Assembly (NCBI GenBank): GCA_037178855.1
Contig: JASJZC010000004.1
Location: 1,426,001-1,490,000 of the forward strand
Origin: Oscheius sp. JU75
Lineage: Eukaryota > Nematoda > Chromadorea > Rhabditida > Rhabditidae
DNA: 64,000 nt
Reading direction: 5' to 3'
Within the stretch, counting starts at the first letter, position 1. Each line of letters opens with the position of its first letter. Positions 11,058 to 24,000 of the stretch are shown here, piece by piece. The notes beneath the pieces are model-generated. The model was not told where the DNA came from and did not search any database. It saw nothing but the letters and a program-made list of their open reading frames with translations. The position numbers and the translations under genes are program-made.

Positions 11058-13692
11058 ATGGAGGAAGAGGAGAAGGTGAAGGTAGTTGTCCGATGCCGTC
11101 CAATATCCGAGCAGGAAATCGGGCAGGGACATACGAGTTTAGTCACTACCAGCTCCGAAGACAACTCGATCGGGATTACAAATCCGGCAGCCAAACAGGT
11201 GAGTAGCTAGAACGAAATTATGTCAAAACCAGCATGAAAAAGAACTATGTCTGCTCTCAATAGTATCTAGCTAGTCTTCAGAAGAGTCGGGTGAAAGGTA
11301 CCTATTGCCACAAAGTCATTTCGATACTTTCTAGAGTATTCTCCCTGATATTCAGTCCAGGAAATCCCACAAATTCCGATTGATCGGGTGTTGTGCCCAA
11401 AGGTTTGTTCCCATAGTAACAGCCACAAGCTTCGGTTGAGTATGCCTGTTGATGACGAAATGAATCTCCTGGCTAAAATTCGATGAAGAAATGTTCAGGA
11501 ACCACAACGAACCTTCTTCTTCGATGCCGTCTTCACGCCGGATTCTGACCAGATGCGAATCTACAATGTGGCAGCCAGACCCATTGTGGAAAATGTTCTC
11601 AAAGGTTACAACGGAACGATTTTCGCCTATGGTCAGACCGGAACAGGAAAGACCTTCACTATGACGGGAGATCTCGAGAAGCCGGAGTTGCGAGGAATTA
11701 TTCCGAACTCTTTCGCTCATATCTTCGACCACATCTCCAAGAGCAAGGAGAACACCACGTGAGAAACGTTTTGAACACAAAAAATAGTTTTATAGATTTC
11801 TGGTTCGTGTCTCTTATCTGGAAATCTACAACGAGGAGATTCGAGATCTGTTGGACAAGGACGGTGGCACAGTCGCTTTGGAGATCAAAGAGAGGGCAGA
11901 TGTTGGTGTCTACGTGAAGAATCTCTCCTCGATTACCGTCAGCAATGCCGATCACATGCAGAAGATCATGGAGTTCGGGAACAAGAACCGTGAGCAATAG
12001 ATTTGAGACAAAAGAAATCGTATGTTTAGGAAAGGTCGGAGCGACGATGATGAACGTGGAAAGCAGTAGATCTCATGCCATGTTTACAGTCACTATTGGT
12101 GAGTTAATTGATTCAGAAACACAAAAAGAATATAGAAAGTGCCATCAACGGTCATGTGACCCAGGGAAAACTTCAGCTAGTGGATTTGGCTGGTAGTGAG
12201 CGGCAGAGCAAGACGGGAGCGGCTGGAGATCGACTCAAGGAGGCAGCCAAGATCAATCTGTCTCTCTCCACACTGGGAAACGTGATCAGTGCTCTGGTAG
12301 ACAACAAGTCAACCCACGTCCCCTACCGTAACTCGAAACTGACAAGACTCCTACAGGATTCTCTCGGAGGAAACTCAAAAACTGTCATGGTAGGTTGAGA
12401 ATAACCGCTGCAAGAAAAAAGTAGATAGCGAATGTTGGTCCGGCTTCCTACAACTACGACGAAACTCTCTCCACGCTTCGATACGCCAATAGGGCCAAGA
12501 ACATCAAGAACGTGGCTAGAATCAATGAGGTTTGGAGAGACTGGATCGATATGACAAAAGTTTCTCAGGATCCAAAGGACGCCCAGTTGAGAAAGCTCCA
12601 GCTGGAAGTGGAAATGTTGAAGAAGCAGTTGGCCGAAGAAGAACATGAGATGAATGGAGAGAACGAGGAGGACTGGGAGCTGAATATGAAGAAAATGGAA
12701 CGGGATTTGGAGAGACAGAAGGAGGCTCTAGCAAACAGAGATGTGGCCAATGATGACTCGGAAACCAGGCGACTGGTACAGGAGATGATGCAGAGGTTTG
12801 TGAAGATGATTGAGCCAGATCCTTCTTCAATGTTATAGAGAGGCAGAGCTGAAACGAGTTCGATTCGAGCATGAGTCTCTTCGTTCCAAGTTGAGTCAAA
12901 TGGAGAGTAAGTTGATAGTCGGTGGAGAAAACATGTTGGAGAAGGCTGAAATGCAGGCTCGACTCCTGGACGAGAGCAATCAGTGAGTCTTTGAGAGTCA
13001 TCAGTCATACTGTATTCAGAGAACTCGAGAACTCACGACACCAAGAGTCACAGCTCCGAGATCGACTGAAAGAGCATGTCGCGGCTAGAGAAGACATCGA
13101 AGAGCGGTAGGTTTAGAGAATACACAAAGAACCACGAGCTCAGTTACTCTTCCCTCCAAGAAGAAGCTGCTGTGAAGACCAAAAAGCTGAGAAGGGTTTG
13201 GAATGAGTTGAACGAGGCCAAGGCCGAGCTGGGGGATCTGGAGGCTGAGCATCAGAGAGAGGTCGAAGGGCTACTCGACTCCATTCGCGAGCTGAAAAAG
13301 GAGCTGCTCTTGAACATGATGATCATTGACGAGTACATTCCACCGGAATATGTCGAGCTGATAGAGAAGGTTGTTGACTCACGGAGTAGTAACGAATTGT
13401 TACGTTTCAGTACGTCTCCTGGAACGAGGAGATCGGGGACTGGCAGCTGAAGGCAGTTGCCTACACTGGTAACAACATGAGAGAGGCGGTCCTTCCTCTA
13501 ACTGACCCCATCCAAATGGATGCGAATCAGGCGATCCCTCTCTACTACTCGTACAGAAATGATGTTGGGGCCAATACAACAGAACCTCGACCCCCGACGA
13601 GAACGGGAAAACGGTTCGTAACTAAAGTTTTGGAAACTATAGTATCTTTCAGAGAGCGCAATGTTGCCAAACTGCAAGCTTTACTCAAATAA
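11058..13692 (+). CDS. klp-20: Kinesin-II motor subunit, KIF3A type
   Basis: This is a plus-end motor for anterograde intraflagellar transport, acting with a KIF3B-type partner and KAP. The motor domain is complete: P-loop GQTGTGKT (about 11631-11654), switch I NVESSRSH, switch [10 protein letters not shown], then a neck and a long coiled coil (12560-13350). The block [15 protein letters not shown], followed by [20 protein letters not shown], is diagnostic of the KIF3A side rather than KIF3B, hence KLP-20. The tail is proline/arginine-rich and ends [14 protein letters not shown]. One longer intron lies at about 11200-11497; the others are about 40 bp. The stop is at 13690-13692, and AATAAA overlaps it. 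Confidence 0.93.
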
Positions 13693-14289
13693 ATCTCTAC
13701 ATTGGGGACAAAACGAAAATCTCAAACGTCTAGTCTCTTACCCTGTGATCTCACAGACTTTCTTCCTACTATATCATGTGTTCGAGTAATAAATGGAAGT
13801 TTCTTTGCTGCCATGATCTTACTTTCCTATAGAAAGTAGCCTGGATAACTTCAGCTCTATCCACTTCTCGTTGTAAATATTTTTCCAACAAGTTTTGGAA
13901 TACTAGATGTTTAAACGCGTGCTCAAAGTGTGTGGTTACCGTAACCGAGCAATATGAGCGGCTAAATGTACTTCGCCGTTCGAACTTCTTTTATTTTTTT
14001 TGCAGATTTTCCGTAGTTGATTGATTGTTTTTTGGTCCATTTTTAGCGAAGACGTTCTCAGAGTATCCAGGCAATACTTTCTAACTATTGTAGCCTATCA
14101 GCCGGTTCATTCTTATTCGAATATATCCGTTTCTGTTAGTTTTCAACCTCTTTCATCTTTAGCGTTGAGTTCACGATCTATTTAGGATAACCTCGACTAT
14201 TTCGCTAACCGATACGCGTCTAGCTTGAGCTAAGTAGTATTCTAGGCTAATCTCAAGTTCATCATAACAAGTAATTGGTAGGAAGAACT
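13693..14289. other. Intergenic region
   Basis: It contains a second AATAAA for the kinesin gene near 13788, then T-rich sequence upstream of hrp-1. No other feature is seen. Confidence 0.5.
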
Positions 14290-15619
14290 ATGGCCGAGCA
14301 GCAGAATCAATATGTAAGCGTAGTCAAGTTTGCGAATGTTTTTGAATCGTATTTATGTGATTTGATTTATTACGTTTTTAGACCCAGGAGATCAAGGAAG
14401 AACCAAAGCCGGATGTGGATGCCGCAGCTTTGGAGATGGAACCGGAGGTATGTTATCTCTCTTCTTGCGTGAGAACTCAGTTTCAGCAATTCCGTAAAAT
14501 TTTCGTCGGTGGACTTCCCACCTCGGCTCCGGATGATTTGGTGCGCGAGTTCTATTCCGCCTTCGGAACTATTACTGACATGATCGTGATGCGTGACTCT
14601 ACTTCCGGTCGTTCCAGAGGTTTTGGCTTCATCACTTATGCCTCCAGGCCAATGGTTAGTCGTCCATTCAGCTACTTCCAGACATCTGTTCAGGTTGATG
14701 CTGCCATGGCTGCCCGTCCTCACGTCATCGATGGGAAATCGGTTGACCCGAAGCGTGCCGTACCGCGAGACGAAAAGAATCGAAGTGAAACAAACATCTC
14801 TACCGCTAGACTTTACGTCAGCGGAGTTCGTGAAGACCACACGGAGCAGATGCTCGCCGACTATTTCGCCAAGTTTGGTAATGTTTTGAAGGTATGTTTC
14901 TTTGCGCCGATTATGATGCAAACAAGTTTTTAGTCTGAAATCATTCTGGACAAGATCACCAACAAGCCACGCGGGTTTGCTTTCGTCACCTTTGACGACT
15001 ACGATGCTGTTGACAAGTGTGTGCTGCAGAGAAGTCATCATATTGGCGAGCACCGTTGTGATGTCAGAAAAGGCCTCGAGAAAAATGAAATGGCTAAGGT
15101 AACAATGATTTTTCTCGTCAACTAAGAAGATTACAGGCACAGATGCTCCGTGACAAATACGGTCGCCAGGATCGTTTCCGCGAGATGGCTCCTCGAAGAG
15201 GTTACACCAGCGTTCCGGATAGAAGATGGGGACCTCCTTCTTCGCGTGGCCGTCCCGGATACAACGCACCTCACGGCGGTGGAGGTGGCTATAACCGCGG
15301 TTTTACTGGCAGTTCCAGTGTGTACAATCAAGGTCAGAGTTGTAGCTACTTTTTATACAACCTCTTTTCAGTCTACGAAAACGTTCCTGCCCATAACTTC
15401 GGAAATAACTACTCTGGTGCTTATGGATCCTACGGAGATCAGAGGCCTTCGAATGTTGGCTGGCAGGGACAGCCGCTGGGCAACTGGAATCAGTCAACAC
15501 CGCCTGGCAACTGGGGCCCTGGAATTCAGACACAATGGGATCCTAATGCTCAGAAAGGTGTCTGGAATCAGTCTGGGGCTCAACAATGGTCCAAAGCCCA
15601 GAGCGGAGGACGATACTAA
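14290..15619 (+). CDS. hrp-1: hnRNP A1-like RNA-binding protein
   Basis: Two tandem RNA recognition motifs are followed by a Gly/Tyr/Asn-rich tail. RRM1 has RNP2 KIFVGGLP and RNP1 SRGFGFITY. RRM2 has RLYVSGV and RGFAFVTF. The linker DGKSVDPKRAVPRDE is typical of the hnRNP A/B group. The tail has RGG/GYN blocks and ends AQSGGRY. I chose MAEQQNQY at 14290 as the start; an in-frame upstream codon at 14275 is less likely. Short introns interrupt both RRMs and the tail. Family members package nascent RNA and influence splicing and telomeres. Confidence 0.92.
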
Positions 15620-15900
15620 AGTTGTTATATGTTTGGTATTGTAAACAACCCTAGTTTCCTACCTTTAGTTCTTGTTGTTTTGTTTCCAATTATAGATGAT
15701 ATTCTTCATTAAATCATTCATAAACATTTTCAGTTACCTCACGTCGAAGTCCAGTGTGATTCACCCCATGCGTCCTGTCTAATAAGCGGCTTCCCTTGAA
15801 TTTTCACCAATCTAATCCTCTTAATGTTTCAAAACACCAAAAAAAAACTTCATCAAATGCAGACAATGAGATCGCCAGGAGAATTTCAGCAGTTACCTGA

Positions 15901-16796
15901 CTATGAATCAAGCTTGGGTCTCGGTGCACAATGTAGACATGGGGCTATTCCGTTTTCATCACACGTGGCACATTTCAAGCGGACACTGAAAGTCTGGCCG
16001 GCTTTCTTGCCTCCTCGGCACTTGGAACAGACGGTATAGCCGCTTCCCTGACAATGGTGACAATCACGCCTGCCTTTGAAATCTCGAAGAAGTTCTCCCA
16101 GCTGTCTCTTCTCGTTTTCTTGGATCAGAGTCCCGTCATTCTGAAGTTGAATCGTTTGTAGGCATAGTAAGATTCGAGTTCTACAAGCCGCCGCCCCTAT
16201 GATAAGGCAAAAGGGCGCATTGATAGAGGTTGTAAAGCGGGTACGCGAAGAGAAAGACCGCCCAAAAAGACCTACTCCGAAATATTTGCCATTCACGTAG
16301 ATTGTAGGAAGACTGTCGAAGATGAGCTCTCGATCAGTCTTTTCCAGCTGCATTCGATCGAGAAGCTCGTCCACATAGGTCGAGTCTAAGTTCAGATCTC
16401 GCACTTCTATCTGGGACCGATATTACAATCATCGTTTAGCATGAAACTCTACCTGTATATTGTGAGCCCGAAGAAGATGTACCGAGTCCCTACACCGTTC
16501 CCAGACTCTTCGATGGATCCCACAGGAAGTGATGTACACGACCACCTTGTGCTGGTCATGGGCCTCGTAGTCTCTCTGGCCAGAATATTTATCAGAGATA
16601 GAATTCAATCTACCTTCCACTGTTCCTTGTTCCTCATACGACGAATCGTGTTGAAGACATGTAATTTCCTGCCTCGAACACTGCCATCTCTAGTCAGAAG
16701 ACTCTCCTCCTGTTCCAGAGATCTTTCCAGTTCCAGTCGCATACGATGCAAATCGAGCAACATTGCTCGAATGTCCAGTGATTGATGCATTTGCAT
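15901..16796 (-). CDS. Glutaredoxin domain-containing cysteine-rich protein (GRXCR-like)
   Basis: The start at 16796 follows a CTTTCAG site by one base. The order is an N-terminal helix (MQMHQSLDIRAMLLDLHRM), then a glutaredoxin-like fold. The fold begins KVVVYITSCGIHRRVWERC and includes DSLPTIYVNGKYFG. A long intron of about 130 bp follows, and then a C-terminal region with four CxxC knuckles (CHHC, CSKC, CATC, CLHC). The same layout occurs in human GRXCR1/2, which act in stereocilia actin bundles. The usual redox CPYC is replaced by TSCGIHRR, so enzyme activity is doubtful. The worm role is unknown. Confidence 0.75.
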
Positions 16797-17352
16797 CCTG
16801 AAAGTAGGAAGGTAACAAGATGATAAGAAGATAGACTAGAGGAGAGAAACCAGAGACATTGAAAAGAAAGATACAGGTAGTTTTCGAGTCAGAGAGCTCG
16901 TCAACGAGTCTCTCACTCTGAAAGACAAGCCAAAGGTGTGAAATGCCCTCAGTCGAAAAAGTGCAGACTTTAGAGGTCTCTGACGACAGCAAAACGTCCT
17001 TCTTCGGAGCTAAGAACCGTCTTAGGAAGAAAAACTGACAGTAAAACCTTGCGAGGGAGTGTTTCTTCAAACCGTGGAAGACCGTATCAGTTTGTAAACA
17101 GCCTGAGCCTATTGTGAAAGAGTCGGACCAGCTGACCAACTGTCATTTGAGCCGGAGCGGGGGAGGAGCGGCTGTCAGAGGCGGACAAATAAAGACAAAG
17201 GGAGGTCTAATGACACTGGCTGCTAGGAATGTTGAAAGCGGAAATGAACCAAAGATAAGGGAGAATTCTTTGGGTATTGGTCTGGCTCAATTGAGGGTAG
17301 ACTAGATAAGAGAGAGACGACATTTAATTTGTTTATTCAACCGTCTTCTAAT
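16797..17352. other. Intergenic region
   Basis: It lies between the GRXCR-like start and the PP1-like stop, both on the minus strand. The sequence at 17332-17337 (TTTATT) is the polyadenylation signal of the PP1-like gene. No gene is recognised, although a 149-codon minus-strand frame crosses it. Confidence 0.5.
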
Positions 17353-18734
17353 CTACTTCTTGAGCATTTGTTCACGATGTTGGACGTCGGCAATCCTCTT
17401 CTGTCGGAACTCTTCGCTCACTTGGATCTGTTTGATGGTCAGTTCACCTGTCTCACTGCAATCCAGACAGGCTCCTTTGTTCACATTCATCGCGCTCACT
17501 CCCTTGTACCCTGGGGCCGAGAAAAGGGTCAGAAGACGTCCGCTAGCCCATCTAGCATATCCATGAAGAGGAGCCTGATGGCCTCTGACGATCATATCCA
17601 CATCCAGTCTCTTGCAGGCCTCCTGAACTGCCTCGCTGCTGAACAGCTGTCCAATTCCGGCCTTGGGCTCGCGGTCGTAGTTGGGACTGTACTGTGAGGC
17701 ACCAGTCACGAGGTTCGGATCACTCCAGACCAGATCACAGGCTAGGCTGCCCACAGTGAAATTGTCGATCGGACGGCGGATCTCCTCGATGTTCTTAAGC
17801 GAGCGCAGCTTCGGACTGATTCCTCCGTGCATGCCGAGAATTCGACGGCCGATCAGCGCAGCCAGCGGCAGATACATGAAGACTCTCTTGAAGTACATGT
17901 AGATGTTGTCCTCGCCGAGAGCCGAGTCCTTGAAACGGTGCTGGACCTCGTCGTAGAAGCTGTACGTCTTGTTCAGTGTCTCCTCCTCGTGGTTGCCGCG
18001 ACAAACGTAGATTCCGACCGGAAAGACTTTCTGAACTTGAATTACTCTTCATACAAAAGAGTCATACCTTCAGACAGCAGATCATGACCATGACCTCGAC
18101 TCCATGACTGCCGCGATCCACGAAATCTCCCAGGAAGAGACATCTCCTCTTGTTCGGCCATCCGTTGACGTTAAGCCATCTGTGCAGATCCGAATACTGC
18201 CCATGAATGTCTGAATCATAATTCATACGTCTCAAACTAGTTTCACCTACCTCCGTATACTGTGCAGGGAACTTGAACTCTCAAAAGAGCAGGCTCCGCC
18301 GCGAACATCTTTTTACCGATATCCAAGACACGTTTCAATTGTTTCAGCTTGAAGTGGAACTGTCTCGGCCCGTTGTTGATCATCTCGGCCAGCAGCTGAG
18401 CACAGAACTCCGTGTCGTCTTGAGGAATGTCCTTCGGCGTGTCGAAGAAGTCCTCGCAGATCGTGATGGTATCCGTAGTTCCATAGGTCACTAACTTTGT
18501 GATGTGTGGGGTGCGCTGGAACTCATCGGATCCAGGTATCAACTGCGGATCGCCCAGAGAGTCGAGGAGTTCCTGCTTGTCGTCCGTCTCCAGAGTCGGC
18601 TCCACTTGGATCATCGAGAAGTCCTCGTGCTCGATCATCGAGTTCTCCTGGTCAGTCGCCTTGTACGTACTTTCGCATGCAGATGACAGATTCTCCTTCT
18701 CGACCACTGGATCTCCGGCTCTGAAACTGATCAT
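17353..18734 (-). CDS. PP1-type serine/threonine phosphatase with N-terminal extension
   Basis: Three exons (18734-18251, 18210-18068, 18030-17353) encode about 434 residues. The first ~150 residues are acidic and unrecognised. The phosphatase core has every metal-binding signature: GDIHGQ (across the first intron), GDFVDRG and RGNHEE. It also has HGGISP, WSDPN, RGHQ and LFSAPGYKG. The core looks like the divergent PP1 family that expanded in nematodes, often in sperm, rather than canonical GSP-1/2. Substitutions such as SAPGYKG for SAPNYCG support divergence. The ATG lies 19 bp after the stop of the Ly6-like gene, right behind a CTCATCAG splice-like site. Confidence 0.88.
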
Positions 18735-18753
18735 AGTCTGATGAGAGGAGAAC
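18735..18753 (-). promoter_or_regulatory. 19-bp intercistronic junction
   Basis: Between the Ly6-like stop and the PP1-like ATG there is only a pyrimidine-rich tract ending CTCATCAG plus ACT. This resembles SL1-type operons, where polyadenylation and trans-splicing sites coincide. An alternative-splicing link between the two frames cannot be excluded. Confidence 0.5.
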
Positions 18754-19175
18754 CTAATCAATGGGAGTGTAGGCCTTCTCCTCGGTCTTCTTTCTCTGAC
18801 GAAGGATGCAGAAGACGATGAGACCGATGACGATTCCCACGAACAGGAGAACACCCAAAATGATGAAAATGATCGTAGTCGTGCTGCGACCATTGTCTGA
18901 AACAGGGAGTATAAGTCTAGAGATGAGAACATACCATTCAATTTGTTGCAGTAGTTCGTTTTGCAGCAGCATGGGATCTTCGCATCCTCGTAGCCGCATG
19001 TTGTGTTCGGGTAGCCACACGCACTGATACAGCCGGCCCATTTCTCATGTCGATAGCAGAAGAGATGAGTCGAGGCACAGGTCTCCGTTGAATCTCCAGC
19101 ATCGTGGCAGAACAAGACACTGACAGCTGTCTGGATGGCGAACAAGAAGAGTAGAACAGCTAGCAGAGACGCCAT
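18754..19175 (-). CDS. Ly6/three-finger-like single-pass membrane protein
   Basis: Two exons (19175-18935 and 18896-18754) give about 127 residues. A signal peptide (MASLLAVLLFLFAIQTAVS) leads into an ectodomain with ten cysteines. That domain ends in the CCCKTNYCN signature of the Ly6/uPAR (LU) fold. A transmembrane helix follows (TTTIIFIILGVLLFVGIVIG), then a short basic cytosolic tail ending KKTEEKAYTPID. A cell-surface role is likely; the partner is unknown. Most LU proteins are GPI-anchored or secreted, so the transmembrane tail is notable. Confidence 0.75.
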
Positions 19176-21004
19176 TTGCTGTAGTAGGGCACCTCGTGCG
19201 TATTTTCCTTAATTAGGCTCGCAAACCTTTGCAGCAATTGTGTTTTTTTAAGAAACTTCCGAACGCAATGAATCAGTCAATTTTAAAGTTCTACGCTTTT
19301 GAATCAGTGGCGCCTACCGAAGAAGATCCTCGATAATTATAGGAGTTTGGGTAGTTTCTGTTAGACTAAATCCGGTAGATCACCAAGTTAAAAGAAGCCA
19401 AGTCAGTTGGAGATAAGTTCCTTGTACCACGGTAGAACGCCTGGAGAACAGACTACAGGCTAGCTGAGCAAAAGCAAGTCCATATTTACAGCTGCAGGAA
19501 TAGAACCAAAGGTATAGTCAATCTCTTGATCCGATTTCAAACTGTTTTGTCTATGTTTCAGTGAAGTACAGAAGCGTGATTTTAAATTGGCGCCAAGGCT
19601 TGGGACCCTCAACTTGTCAAAAGTTTTAACTCGACAAGTTCCTCGCCTTAATTAGTGATCACTTGGCTCGCTGTTGCACCTTCAAGATGGTTGTCTCCAC
19701 TTTTCTGCTACCAGGTCACGTAGCTTTTTTTTTTTAAAGTAGTCTACCCAAACCAATTCTTTCGCATTAACTCCCTCACCTCAGTTCTTTCGTTTTGAGG
19801 CTCCGGTTTGGAATAGTCCCGAGTAATCCCGATCTGAACACTCTCAGTCATCTTACCGAGAGCCGTAACGGGTTGCGGTAGAGATCTCTTCGAAGTGATC
19901 AGCAAACCAGGTCATGGAGACTGAGGGCGGTGTCTTGATATGGGAGTATTCTAAAACCTGGGTATCTCTACCAAGATTCTATTCAATATTTCCTTCTCGT
20001 CCTTTCCATGATCTTTGAGGCACTGATAGCTGAATTTCGACGGAACGCAGTTGACTACGACGCCCTGGAACATAGAAAGTCGACTGATCACAGACGAGCC
20101 ACGCAAAGAAATGTTCGGGAGGAGCAGGAGCCTTTGAAAAAGAGAAAAGAGGCTGGAACTATCGATACAGCTGAAAAGTTTGAGGTTAGTACTTCCTTCG
20201 ATTCGCGTGCAACTAGTAGAGAACAATAACATTCGTTTTGTGGTGTTAGCCTATAGTCTGTTCTCTTCGGCCGACCTACCGTCGCAGGAGTGACGACCCT
20301 TCACAAAACTTTCTCTCCAACTGTTTTGACCAACACTTGTCACGTCAAACTTCAACAATTATTGTAATTGGCAATAGTGGTTTCATGCTGACCCAAGACG
20401 CGAGCACAACTTGAACTAGACTTCTTCCTTTTGAGCCAGTGCGACCTACCGAAGAAGATTCAATCTTGCACCGCATTATATCTGGAAGGTGATCACTTTC
20501 CTTCTTGATACACTCCATACAATTTCTTGCCTTGCCACTAAACCCCTTGGCTGTTGCCATAGCAGCCTCCGCTACATTTGCATAGAGTTACGCGCAGTAT
20601 CCGTCTGTACCATCCATTTAGAAATGAACTTTTGCCCCACAGTCATCGGAAACCTCATTTCCAGTAGCTTTCAAACAAAAGAGATTCGGCTGGTTGATTA
20701 GATCAGGCTGCATGCTGTTTACGCAAATGGCGCGAGGTACAAGCTTTCAAATGCCCGCATGACTTCGAGGAACCATAAATTCATTGGGCTCTTGCTTTTC
20801 TCTGAAGCTTGTATCGATTCCTTTGTATTTCGAGTCTTTGAACTGTAAAGAGTTTTCTGCTCAAAACTCTCTCTGGACCTTAGTGGGAAAGGCAGTCACT
20901 TGACCACTGCAATTCATCCCCATCCTTCTTCCGGTTCAATATTTCATTATCTCGGCACTCAAACCAGATACTACAATGATCCATATATGGGCAGACTTTC
21001 AGCA
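19176..21004. other. Intergenic region with diverged repeats
   Basis: Most of this 1.8-kb stretch shows no coding signal. A related word around GCCTACCGAAGAAGAT occurs near 19312-19327 and again near 20440-20455 within similar flanks, suggesting an old duplication or transposon remnant. A 59-codon charged open frame from an ATG at 20008 ends at a possible donor near 20185. It does not join the next gene in phase, so I do not call it. Confidence 0.4.
20997..21002 (+). promoter_or_regulatory. Probable trans-splice acceptor of the coiled-coil gene
   Basis: TTTCAG lies two bases before the ATG at 21005. No upstream exon joins it in phase, which supports this start. Confidence 0.4.
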
Positions 21005-24000
21005 ATGTCGGAAGAACTGAATCTCACGGCTGATGTGAGTGCCGAGCAACTGGAAGAGGAGGGTCAAGACGACTCTTTCACCACTCCACTCTCCAGGTAG
21101 ATCGAATAGAAACACATAACATTCACACTTTTAGTGTTCCGGCAATTTCGAACGCTGACCGTCGTCTGTCCTCGTCCCAGCCCGTTCTCAGCAACAAGAC
21201 GAATGACGGAAGTGAGTTCAATTCCAAAAGCACCATCGATACCCATTTAGAAGACTTCTCTTCCATGAGCACTGTCAAGCAGACAGACGGATTCCCCTTT
21301 CTGAAAGTCAAGGAAGACAATGAGAGACTACAGACCGAGGTCTACGAGCTCCGTGGTCAACTTCGAGACTCTCAAACTCGTCAAGCCTTCGCCGAGGAGC
21401 AGCTGCCTCTTCCTGTTAGAGAAGTCCTCGATGATGTGGGTTTTTGCTTGCTTGAAACAATTGTTAGTTCCAGTATCTCCGCCTACAACGTCTTCTTCGT
21501 GACAGTAATATGAAGGCTGCCGACTATGATACTCTGAAGGAAGAGTTGATGTCGGAGAAGGACGAGAACCAGAGACTGACAAGACAGATAGAAGATACTG
21601 TTCAGCACTTCGAGCTCCTTCTTCACAGAGTAACTCAACCGTATTCAGCATCCAGTAATTTGTTCAGAAAAACGAGGAGATGGAGCGTCTGAAGCTCGAC
21701 TTCATTGCCGGAGACGAGTTCACCCTGAATTCGGAAGTCGGTCTGGAGACCGGGAACAAGACGATCGCTCTGGAACTGAACCAGCAAAAGATCATGAATG
21801 ACGATTATTTGAGAAGAATTGCCAGACTAGAAGATGAGGTGGCTACCTATAAATATCGTCTCTCGGAGGCTGAGTGCCATCTGGTCGAGAAACAGGATGT
21901 TACCAGGGTATTGCTCTTCCTTTATTGATTGAAGGTTCTTCCAGACTTTTGTTCTGAGCGAGAACGAACAACAACTTGCCAAGAGAGTCGATGAGCTGGT
22001 AGTCGAGAATTCAAACCTGGCCAACAGGTACAATACTTGCAACATGGCCCTCATGAACTACATGAATCGTCTGAATAAGTTGGAAAAGAAGATCATGATG
22101 TCGGCTCTGTCCTCGAGCCAATTCAATCTCTCCTCCAGCTTTGACATCAGTGACAAACAGCGTGTCGAGACTGTGGTAGACTATAGTTTGTTACCAAAAT
22201 TGAAACGGATCTTTAGCTGGAGAAGATGAAGAGCGAGCTGCTCTCTGAGAAGGAAAAGAATCGAACTCTCCGGAACGAAGTCAACAATTTGATGGGCAAG
22301 GACATGTCTTCTGACAGTGTCGAAGACGCCACAGAAGCTTTGGAGGAAGAATCTCTTGTGGATCAGGACATGGAGAAGATCGTAGGCGAAGTCAATGCGG
22401 TTCTCCAAGGACTGAAAGAGACCGGATGGACTGAGAACAGTGTCAGATGCAATGGTCAGTACCCTCCTTCTCTATTCAATTCGTTCTCAGAACTCCTAGA
22501 CTCGATCGACAGAGGAGATCAGATGGACAATAAGGGACAAGAAATGGTGGAACTGTTCGGACAGTCCGGTCAGCCACAGCTCCTTCCCGATCTTGACCAA
22601 CTATCTCTTTTGAACACGTCAATTGGAAACATCCTGAGCACGTCGATGAACGCTGCTCACGAAATCACAATCGTCAAGGAGAATCTGACCACCTTCCGCG
22701 ATTCGCTGATGGACATGTTCGAAAGACTGAAGAGCTCTGCTGCTCTCTTTGACGAGATTCGACAGATTGTGAGTCGAGTCTTTTTCTCTTTGACAAATTA
22801 GTTTCAGCTATCTAACGGAGAACACAATACACTGGTGGACCAAATCCGAGACATGCAATTGCTTTGGAACAGTGCTGCCACCAAGGCTAACGATGTGACC
22901 CGGGCCATCGACGTCGCGGAGAGAAGCATTGTCGGAATGCAAGGACACATCTCTGTACTGGAACAGACCCTCGTCAACACTTCCTTCGTTCTCGATCAGA
23001 CTAGAAGAATCACATTCTCCAATCTGTCTCTCGTCTCTCGTTTCGGACAAGAGACTCCCAATGTCGCTGTTGAAGATAGGGTTGGAGAACTAGAGGAACA
23101 GGTCAAGGACTTGACTGAGCAGCTAGAGAATATTCTCGAGGCTCATGACGCTGCCCAGAAGAGAGTCGATCAACTTGAGAGACAAACTGGAGACTATGAG
23201 GTAGAGAATAGCGATTTGCATCAGCAGTTGGAAGACATGAAGACGCAGCTAGATCGTCTCCGAGCTGAGAAAGAAAAAGTTCAGGATGAACTCACTGTAA
23301 TTTTTTGTCGTTACCGTAAGATCCCACTTTTAGATTCTCAACAGTGACCACACCCACGTCAAGTCGATGCTTGACCGGAACTCGACAACCTACTCCAACT
23401 ACATCGACCAAATCGAGAACCTTACAGCCGAAAACCTTGATCTGAAGGCAGCTGTCGAGGCTCTGACAACCACTCGAAATGAACTCTGTCAGAAGATTGT
23501 GGCTGTGACCGATGAGATGGCTCAGGCTAAAGACTTTGCTCATGCTCAGGAACAGGAGAAAGTGGCTCTTTCTGACAGAGTCTTGGACCTCAAAAATACA
23601 TGTCACGACCTCCAGAGAGATCTAGAAAGTGCCCAACTGTCCATTCGACACAAGTCATCCGAAATGGAACGGATCCAGAAGGGTCTCGAGTCGAAGGTTG
23701 ATACCCTCGAGGAGCAACTGGATGCGGCTAGAAAAAACGTCTGTTCTCTTTATACACCATAAACAAAGGAGATTTTAGAACTCGGATCTTCAGAGAGAAC
23801 TTCACAATGTCCAGATGACAAAGATGAAGAGTCAGCAGGTAGAGAGCGTTTGGCCACATGTTGCCTCTCCCAACGTCAGTCTCCTTTACAAAGACACTAA
23901 GGTAAGAACTGCGATATTTCTAACAGAATATGCAGCCACCCATCTCCACCCAAACCAATCTCCACTACGAAGATATCAAGACACTGGAGGAGGAACACGA

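Noticed and set aside
14370-15269. 299-codon open frame antisense to hrp-1
   Set aside because: It mirrors the RRM exons on the opposite strand, has no domain, and its openness follows from the codon bias of hrp-1.
16690-17139. 149-codon minus-strand frame upstream of the GRXCR-like gene as extra coding exons
   Set aside because: It is in a different frame from the GRXCR start and contains no family sequence; the region reads as 5' non-coding.
20008-20229. Charged 59-73 codon frame as a first exon of the coiled-coil gene
   Set aside because: It does not join 21005 in phase with the available donor, and it has no recognisable similarity.
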